Position numbers and translations under genes: made by a program
Notes under the pieces: model-generated
Seen by the model: the letters and a program-made list of their open reading frames with translations, nothing else
Told to the model about the DNA's origin: nothing
Databases searched by the model: none
Part shown: piece after piece, positions 5,257 through 9,421 of the stretch
Position numbering within the stretch: the first letter of the stretch is position 1
Layout of the letters: every line of letters starts with the position of its first letter
From: Desulfobacterales bacterium
Lineage (GTDB): Bacteria > Desulfobacterota > Desulfobacteria > Desulfobacterales > Desulfosalsimonadaceae
NCBI GenBank assembly: GCA_018334855.1
Contig: JAGXLE010000036.1
Span: 1 to 9,421 of the forward strand
Reading direction: 5' to 3'
Length of the DNA stretch: 9,421 bases

Positions 5257-8189
5257 TCATCACCTGTGAGGCGTGCGGCACAAATTATAAAATAAAGTCA
5301 AGCCTTATCAGCCAAAACGGTTCGACGGTGAAATGTTCCAGGTGCCAGCATATTTTTGTAGCCTATCCTCCCTCCAGCAAAACAGGGAAATCCGATAAAA
5401 CCAGATCAGACACAGAGGTTACTTCCGCCGATTATCCGCAGCCCGGAACCTCAACTTTTTTCGAGGACGCTGCTGAAACTGAAAAAAAGCTGGACGCCCT
5501 TTTTTCAGAAGAGCCGGAGAGCCAGCAATCCTTGTTTGAAGACCTCCCGGAGCCGGGCGGCGAAGCAGGCGGCCCGGAATCAGCGGCAGAAGAAGAAGAA
5601 CCGTTTGACTTCCCGGAATACCAGTCAGATGTGGATCTCTCAGATCTTGAATACGAGCCGGAAGATGTGTTTGCAGACGAGTTTGAAAGCCCGGCAGAAG
5701 AGATAAACCTTTCGGATCTGGAATACGATGCAGACTTTGAGCTTTCAGAGCTGGAAGAAGAGCCTGCTGAGATGGCCGATCTTGAGTCTGAGCTTGGAGA
5801 CCTGGAAGAAAAGCCTGCGGAATTGAAGGATCTGGAGCCTGAACCGGTCAACCTGGCGGACCTGGAGCCTGAGTCCGTCAACCTCTCGGACCTGGAGCCT
5901 GAACCAGTGAACCTGGCGGACCTGGAAACCATCCAGGCCTTGCAGACAGGGGGACAAGAGTCCCGGCCTTCATCAGAAACCACCCAGGAAACTCTCGGCG
6001 AAGAGTTTGTTTTTGATCTGGAGCGGGAGGAAGAAGAAGCCGACGCCTTGTCTTTGGGGCTTGACCAGAGCGAGCTGGAAGGCCAGCCCGGCAAAGAATC
6101 CGCCGGCTTGGGATACGAAGCAGACGCGGATCTCTCAGATCTTGAATACGAGCCGGAAGATGTGTTTGCAGACGAGTTTGAAAGCCCGGCAGAAGAGATA
6201 AACCTTTCGGATCTGGAATACGATGCAGACATCGAGCTTGCAGACCTGGAAGAAGAGCCTGTTGAGATGGCAGATCTTGAGTCTGAGCCTGGAGACCTGG
6301 AAGAAAAACCTGCGGAATTGTCGGATCTGGAGCCTGGACCAGTCAACCTGGCGGATCTGGAGGCCCCGGAGCCTGAACCTGTTGAGTTAAAACACCTGGA
6401 GTCTGAGGTTGTAGCTTTGCAAGACCTGGAATCTGAATCCGTGGAGATAAAAGACCTGGAGTCTGAACCGCTGGATCTGACAGACCTGGAAGCCGAACCG
6501 GCAGAGGCCATAGACCTGGAATCCGGGCAGGAGGTTTCAGATGAAGAAGAAGCCGACCTGTTTGATTTTGAAACCGGCGCAGAAGAAGCCGAGACGGAAA
6601 AGGAAACCACCCAGGAAGAGTTTGACCTTGATGATCTGGACTGGGAGAACTGGGATGATGAGGAAGAAAAGGAATTTGATCTCGACCTTGAAGAAATAGA
6701 TTTTGACCTGGAGACGGAAAAAACAGCGGCAGGGGAATTCGGAACTGAAGAAACCCTGTTGTTTGACACTGATTTCGAAACACAGGAAGCCGGAGAAGAA
6801 ACCCGGCCTGAGCCTGAAATAGAGCCTGACAAAGAAGCCCGGCCCGCAGAGCCCGAGGCCGGGGCTGAGACAGAATCCGGTGAAGAAAGCTTCGAGCTGG
6901 ATCTCGACTTTGAAGAACCGGAAGAAGGAAAATCGGAAGAGGGGGAATCAGAAGAAGAAGCAGCTTACGGGCAAGGCGAAACCTTTGAGCTGGGCCTGGA
7001 AGAAGACCGCTCTTTAGAAGAAGAGGACAGGGAGGAATCTTTTGAGTTTGACCTGGGACTTGAAGAAGAGGCCGAAGCAGAAGACGTAAAGGAAGCAGGC
7101 GGTGAAGACCGCATGGAACCGGAACCGGACCTGGATTTCGAAAAGGGCCCGGAAGAACAGCCCGAAGAAAAGGCTGAGGCCGAATCCGAAGAGATAGAGC
7201 TTGAGTTCGACTTTGAGACCCCGGAAACCGGGCAGGAAAAGGCAGAGCCTGCCGGAGAAAAGCAGGAAGAATCCGGAGAAGAAGAGCTTGACCTGACAGA
7301 TTTGGAAGATTTTCTGGAAGAGACAGGAGAAACCGACAGGGAGGATACCGGCAGGCAAGAGGAAGCGGAGTTTGACCTTGACCTGGAAACCGCTGCTGAA
7401 ACACGGTCAACAGGCGGGGATGAAGATTTCGATATTGATCTTTCCACCATGCTTGACGAAACCTTTGAGGAGGAGCCTGAAAGCGAAAAAGATGTTTCGC
7501 TGGAGCCTGTTGAAAGTGAAAAAGAAGAACCGGAACCCGAACCTGCCATGGAGCAATACAGAGAGCCCGGGGCTGCCCGGGCGGATGAAACTCATTTCGC
7601 CGCGGTTTCTCCGCCCGGGGCAAAAGAGGCAGACACAGCCCCGCCGGAAGCCCCGGCCCCCTCACCTGCTGCGGGAAAAAAAGGGCGGGGGAAAAAGCTT
7701 CTGGCTGTAATTGCGGCAATTATCGTGCTGGGCGTGATCGGCGGCGGGGCCTACTTTTATTATATTCAACAGATTGCCCCCTCCACGGTCCAGGATGCGG
7801 GCAATGTTAACATGAATGTGTCAACCCCGGACTATGGATTTGTCAATAACGCTAACGCCGGCAGGCTTCTGGTGGTTACAGGCCGCGTCACCAACCGCTA
7901 CGAGCACGCGCGCGGCAATATACTGGTCCGGGCCAACGTGCTTGACAGCGGAGGCAACCGGATCAAGCGGGCAGCGGCTTACTGCGGCAACATGTTTACT
8001 CCAAACCAGTTGAAAACGCTTGACTTGCAAAGCATCAATCAGCGGCTTTCCCGAAGCGAGGGAGAAGGGGGGGCAAACAGCAGAGTCGGGCCGAACCAGA
8101 GCATACCTTTTACAGTGGTACTGTCTGACCTGCCCGAAAACATGGCCAGCCTGAAGGTTGAGGTGGTGTCTTCAGAAAAAGTCCGGTAA
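5253..8189 (+). CDS. MJ0042 zinc-ribbon, acidic-repeat, single-pass membrane protein with C-terminal DUF3426
   Basis: The function of this 978-residue protein is unknown. The N-terminus is an MJ0042-type zinc ribbon, with C5/C8 and C28/C31 in two CX2C knuckles. Residues of about 80-800 are extraordinarily rich in Glu, Asp and Leu and contain internal repeats, including a long duplication. A basic patch KKGRGKK is followed by one transmembrane helix at about 816-838. The end (about 850-978) matches the DUF3426 pattern: VVTGRVTNRY, NILVRANVLDSGGN and PFTVVLSDLPENM. The positive-inside rule puts the zinc ribbon and acidic linker in the cytoplasm and DUF3426 outside. GAGGA (5242-5246), inside the end of hpt, is a good ribosome site. 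The zinc-ribbon plus DUF3426 architecture is known in proteobacteria. The great length of the acidic linker is unusual compared with the short proteins I recall. No frameshift was seen. Confidence 0.9.
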   Translation: MIITCEACGTNYKIKSSLISQNGSTVKCSRCQHIFVAYPPSSKTGKSDKTRSDTEVTSADYPQPGTSTFFEDAAETEKKLDALFSEEPESQQSLFEDLPEPGGEAGGPESAAEEEEPFDFPEYQSDVDLSDLEYEPEDVFADEFESPAEEINLSDLEYDADFELSELEEEPAEMADLESELGDLEEKPAELKDLEPEPVNLADLEPESVNLSDLEPEPVNLADLETIQALQTGGQESRPSSETTQETLGEEFVFDLEREEEEADALSLGLDQSELEGQPGKESAGLGYEADADLSDLEYEPEDVFADEFESPAEEINLSDLEYDADIELADLEEEPVEMADLESEPGDLEEKPAELSDLEPGPVNLADLEAPEPEPVELKHLESEVVALQDLESESVEIKDLESEPLDLTDLEAEPAEAIDLESGQEVSDEEEADLFDFETGAEEAETEKETTQEEFDLDDLDWENWDDEEEKEFDLDLEEIDFDLETEKTAAGEFGTEETLLFDTDFETQEAGEETRPEPEIEPDKEARPAEPEAGAETESGEESFELDLDFEEPEEGKSEEGESEEEAAYGQGETFELGLEEDRSLEEEDREESFEFDLGLEEEAEAEDVKEAGGEDRMEPEPDLDFEKGPEEQPEEKAEAESEEIELEFDFETPETGQEKAEPAGEKQEESGEEELDLTDLEDFLEETGETDREDTGRQEEAEFDLDLETAAETRSTGGDEDFDIDLSTMLDETFEEEPESEKDVSLEPVESEKEEPEPEPAMEQYREPGAARADETHFAAVSPPGAKEADTAPPEAPAPSPAAGKKGRGKKLLAVIAAIIVLGVIGGGAYFYYIQQIAPSTVQDAGNVNMNVSTPDYGFVNNANAGRLLVVTGRVTNRYEHARGNILVRANVLDSGGNRIKRAAAYCGNMFTPNQLKTLDLQSINQRLSRSEGEGGANSRVGPNQSIPFTVVLSDLPENMASLKVEVVSSEKVR
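5631..5867 (+). repeat. Internal duplication, copy 1 (codons 127-205)
   Basis: This in-frame segment recurs 495 bases downstream. Bases 5633-5735 are identical to 6128-6230 over 103 bases, and the full 79-codon unit agrees at 71 of 79 residues. The perfect core covers the segment from DLSDLEY to NLSDLEYDAD. Identity at synonymous positions points to a fairly recent duplication or ongoing gene conversion rather than selection on protein alone. Confidence 0.92.
6126..6362 (+). repeat. Internal duplication, copy 2 (codons 292-370)
   Basis: This is the second copy of the 79-codon unit, exactly 165 codons after the first. The eight amino-acid differences from copy 1 are all outside the perfect 103-base core except for the first residue (V to A). 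Copy 2 runs straight into a ladder of further ten-residue DLE-type repeats. Confidence 0.92.
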
Positions 8190-8210
8190 AACCCGGAACA
8201 TGTTTTTGGC

Positions 8211-8239
8211 TTGACTGAGTAAGGGCCGAGTGGTATATG
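8211..8239 (+). promoter_or_regulatory. Possible promoter for tRNA-Met
   Basis: TTGACT (8211-8216) is followed after 17 bases by TATATG (8234-8239). The -35 matches at 5 of 6 bases and the -10 at 4 of 6. It lies about 50 bases upstream of the tRNA, leaving a short 5' leader for processing. No strong terminator separates it from the upstream protein gene, so read-through could also supply the tRNA. Confidence 0.45.
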
Positions 8240-8291
8240 AATTTTTTTTGTGGATCGCTGTGCGCGATTTAATGCCGAAAATTGTTTCCAT

Positions 8292-8368
8292 GGCGATGTA
8301 GCTCAGTCGGTCAGAGCATGCGGCTCATATCCGCAGCGTCCGGGGTTCGAATCCCTGCATCGCCACCA
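8292..8368 (+). tRNA. tRNA-Met (anticodon CAT, elongator type)
   Basis: The acceptor stem GGCGATG (8292-8298) pairs with CATCGCC (8358-8364). The anticodon stem TGCGG (8319-8323) pairs with CCGCA (8331-8335) around CTCATAT, which puts CAT at 8326-8328. The T stem CGGGG (8341-8345) pairs with CCCTG (8353-8357, one G-T) around TTCGAAT. A8365 is the discriminator base and CCA is encoded at 8366-8368. The paired first acceptor base rules out initiator tRNA. The GGCGATG acceptor favours elongator Met, but CAT anticodons can also belong to lysidine-modified tRNA-Ile2, which sequence alone does not fully exclude. Confidence 0.93.
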
Positions 8369-8384
8369 CCATCTAAAAGCATGC

Positions 8385-8420
8385 AAGCCTCTCTGTGCCG
8401 GCCCCGGAGAGGCTTCTCTG
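8385..8420 (+). terminator. Hairpin after tRNA-Met, possible terminator
   Basis: AAGCCTCTC (8385-8393) pairs perfectly with GAGAGGCTT (8407-8415), and one T-G pair extends the stem inward. The following bases, CTCTGTTT, form only a poor U-tract. It sits 16 bases after the tRNA and ends 16 bases before the next start codon. It could therefore end the tRNA transcript, protect its 3' end, or attenuate read-through into the DUF1992 gene. Confidence 0.55.
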
Positions 8421-8423
8421 TTT

Positions 8424-8430
8424 AGGGGGA
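8424..8430 (+). promoter_or_regulatory. Ribosome binding site bearing on the DUF1992 start
   Basis: AGGGGGA (8424-8430) is the only Shine-Dalgarno-like sequence here. It ends one base before the ATG at 8432, closer than normal. An in-frame TTG at 8441 would have a 10-base spacing. Either start leaves the conserved domain intact. Confidence 0.45.
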
Positions 8431-8431
8431 A

Positions 8432-8839
8432 ATGGTTGTCTTGAAAATCACGGGATTTGAAAAAGTCGTGGAAGAACGTATCCGGGCCGCCCAGAGAAAA
8501 GGAGAATTTGACAATCTCAAGGGCTTGGGAAAACCTCTGGAACACGAGGATTTAAGCCGGATTCCCCAGGAGCTGCGCCTTGCATATAAAATCCTTAAAA
8601 ATGCCGACTGCCTTCCCCCGGAAGTTGAACTGCGCAAGGAAATTATCAGGACTGAAACCCTGCTTTCCAGCCTCGAGGACGAACACCAGAGATACCGCAC
8701 TCTTAAAAAGCTCAATTTTCTGATAATGAAATTAAATACCATGCGCGGCGGATCGGTGGAGCTGGAAATTCCGCAGCAGTATGAGGAGAAGGTCCTGGAT
8801 CGAATTTCTGTGGGGAAAAAATCAAAGCTTTCCCCTTAA
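8432..8839 (+). CDS. DUF1992 (DnaJ homologue C28-type conserved domain) protein
   Basis: This 135-residue protein belongs to the DUF1992/DJC28 family, found in bacteria as a stand-alone small protein and in eukaryotes in DNAJC28. Its function is not established. The family signature fills the N-terminal half: RIRAAQRKGEFDNL (16-29), GLGKPLE (31-37), then PQELRLAYKILKNA (45-58) and LPPEVELRKEI (61-71). The rest is predicted helical and charged (about 72-105), with a short tail. There is no J domain and no HPD, so it is not itself a DnaJ. The ATG at 8432 is used here, but a TTG nine bases on is an equally reasonable start. The next gene begins 20 bases after its stop, which suggests an operon. 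tRNA-Met lies upstream. Confidence 0.88.
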   Translation: MVVLKITGFEKVVEERIRAAQRKGEFDNLKGLGKPLEHEDLSRIPQELRLAYKILKNADCLPPEVELRKEIIRTETLLSSLEDEHQRYRTLKKLNFLIMKLNTMRGGSVELEIPQQYEEKVLDRISVGKKSKLSP

Positions 8840-8859
8840 ATGCAAAGAAGCGGGAACAG

Positions 8860-9348
8860 ATGTTTAAAAACAGGCATAATGACAGCAATGTGATCAAGGG
8901 CGTTTTTATCGCCTGTTTCATATTGCTCTTCCACGTGGTGCTGCTGGCAGTGGTGGGCCTGCTGGTGATATTTTTCAGCGGGATAATAAATTACCTGCCG
9001 TGGATATTGCTTGGCGGACTGGCCCTGATAGCCGGTTGCGGCTACATTTTGCTGCGATATCTGCGGAAAAATAGCGGATCCCTGGTCAAAGTCCTCAGCC
9101 TTCCCGAATTTCAGGGCAAAAACATAGAAGTCAGTGTTCTGGGCGGCCTGGCTTCGGTAAAGATAAACGGCGAAGAAAGCAACCATAGAATGATCGGCAC
9201 AGGCAGCCGGAACCATGCCGTTGGGAGCCCAGAAGATGATCAATCAACGGAAATCAGTGATCTGACCCGCTTGGCCGGGCTGCTCGAAGATGACCTGATA
9301 ACCAGGGAAGAATACCAGCAGGCAAAACAGCGCCTGTTTGACCGCTGA
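8860..9348 (+). CDS. Two-helix membrane protein with C-terminal SHOCT-like motif
   Basis: This 162-residue protein has no function I can assign. Two hydrophobic segments are obvious: about 12-39 (VIKGVFIACFILLF onward) and 44-68 (NYLPWILLGGLALIAG onward). A basic RYLRK follows the second, so both ends are probably cytoplasmic. Residues 72-105 form a small predicted beta-rich segment. A polar linker leads to residues 130-162, where ISDLTRLAGLLEDDLITREEY and a QAKQRLF ending fit the SHOCT pattern: a short paired-helix motif, often C-terminal, with I-T-x-E-E-(Y/F) at its turn. The SHOCT call is by pattern recognition and fairly secure. The ribosome site (GCGGGAA) is weak. The gene sits 20 bases behind the DUF1992 gene and is probably co-transcribed with it. 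Confidence 0.8.
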   Translation: MFKNRHNDSNVIKGVFIACFILLFHVVLLAVVGLLVIFFSGIINYLPWILLGGLALIAGCGYILLRYLRKNSGSLVKVLSLPEFQGKNIEVSVLGGLASVKINGEESNHRMIGTGSRNHAVGSPEDDQSTEISDLTRLAGLLEDDLITREEYQQAKQRLFDR

Positions 9349-9421
9349 CTTCTAAGGAAATTCTTTTTTTGCGCTTTACGAAATTGCACTTTGTTGCCCT
9401 GACGGCGGTGCGGAAAAGCGG

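Noticed and set aside
5432..6832. 466-codon minus-strand open frame, very Ser-rich
   Set aside because: It is the exact antisense shadow of the Glu/Asp-rich linker, with low-complexity Ser/Arg output, no domain and no ribosome site. The sense frame has recognisable end domains.
6343..7719. 458-codon minus-strand open frame, Pro/Leu/Arg-rich
   Set aside because: It is also a composition shadow of the purine-rich sense gene. It is open only because stop codons are rare opposite GAA/GAG-rich sequence.
8182..8197. TCCGG/CCGGA hairpin at the stop of the acidic protein gene as a terminator
   Set aside because: The stem is only 5 bp, includes the stop codon region and is followed by a short interrupted T-run. 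Too weak to call.
8303..8545. Minus-strand ORF and a + strand ORF (8250-8444) crossing tRNA-Met
   Set aside because: Their peptides (for example CRDSNPGR and PGFESLHRH) are the familiar false translations of tRNA genes.
8836..9243. 135-codon minus-strand ORF opposite the SHOCT protein gene
   Set aside because: The sense frame has membrane helices and a SHOCT motif in operon spacing. The antisense frame shows nothing recognisable.
1183..9348. A defence, phage or biosynthetic system
   Set aside because: Every gene over 100 codons that I support belongs to a housekeeping or widespread conserved family. There are no nucleases, toxins, reverse transcriptases or phage proteins.
9349..9421. Terminator or gene start after the SHOCT protein
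   Set aside because: There is a T-run at about 9364-9370 but no convincing stem before it, and the window ends. Nothing can be supported.

Overview
The window reads as an ordinary housekeeping stretch of a bacterial chromosome, most likely from a Desulfobacterota (sulfate-reducer-like deltaproteobacterial) genome. That placement is inference. It rests on the style of the proteins: a TIGR01212-type radical SAM enzyme, MnmG, a zinc-finger-less DnaJ, and Hpt fused by a 4-bp overlap to an MJ0042 zinc-ribbon/DUF3426 protein. Two tRNA genes with encoded CCA also fit. No phage, plasmid, CRISPR, defence or secondary-metabolite genes are visible.

Left part (1-1182): tRNA-Ser(GCT) on the + strand faces a minus-strand radical SAM gene of the YhcC/TIGR01212 family. 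A hairpin between them probably terminates both. The short region upstream of the radical SAM gene is divergent with mnmG and holds two small palindromes.

Middle (1183-4566): mnmG encodes the FAD enzyme of wobble-uridine modification. It is followed by 449 bases without a gene, then a class B (CbpA-like) dnaJ ending in a strong intrinsic terminator. The gene-free stretch is the most structured non-coding DNA here. It holds a GGGGGACA hairpin and an approximately 214-bp element bounded by inverted repeats. That element contains two further stem-loops and looks like a MITE or a structured intergenic repeat.

Right part (4567-9421): a good sigma70-like promoter precedes hpt, which is translationally coupled to a 978-residue protein. 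That protein has an N-terminal zinc ribbon, about 730 residues of repetitive acidic sequence, one transmembrane helix and a C-terminal DUF3426 domain. tRNA-Met(CAT) follows with its own possible promoter and hairpin, then a two-gene unit of a DUF1992 protein and a two-helix membrane protein ending in a SHOCT motif.

Functionally the set is translation and RNA modification (two tRNAs, MnmG), purine salvage (Hpt), protein folding (DnaJ, possibly DUF1992) and uncharacterised envelope-linked proteins. I see no convincing new multi-gene system. The two items most worth a second look are the palindromic element upstream of dnaJ and the internally duplicated acidic linker of the zinc-ribbon protein.
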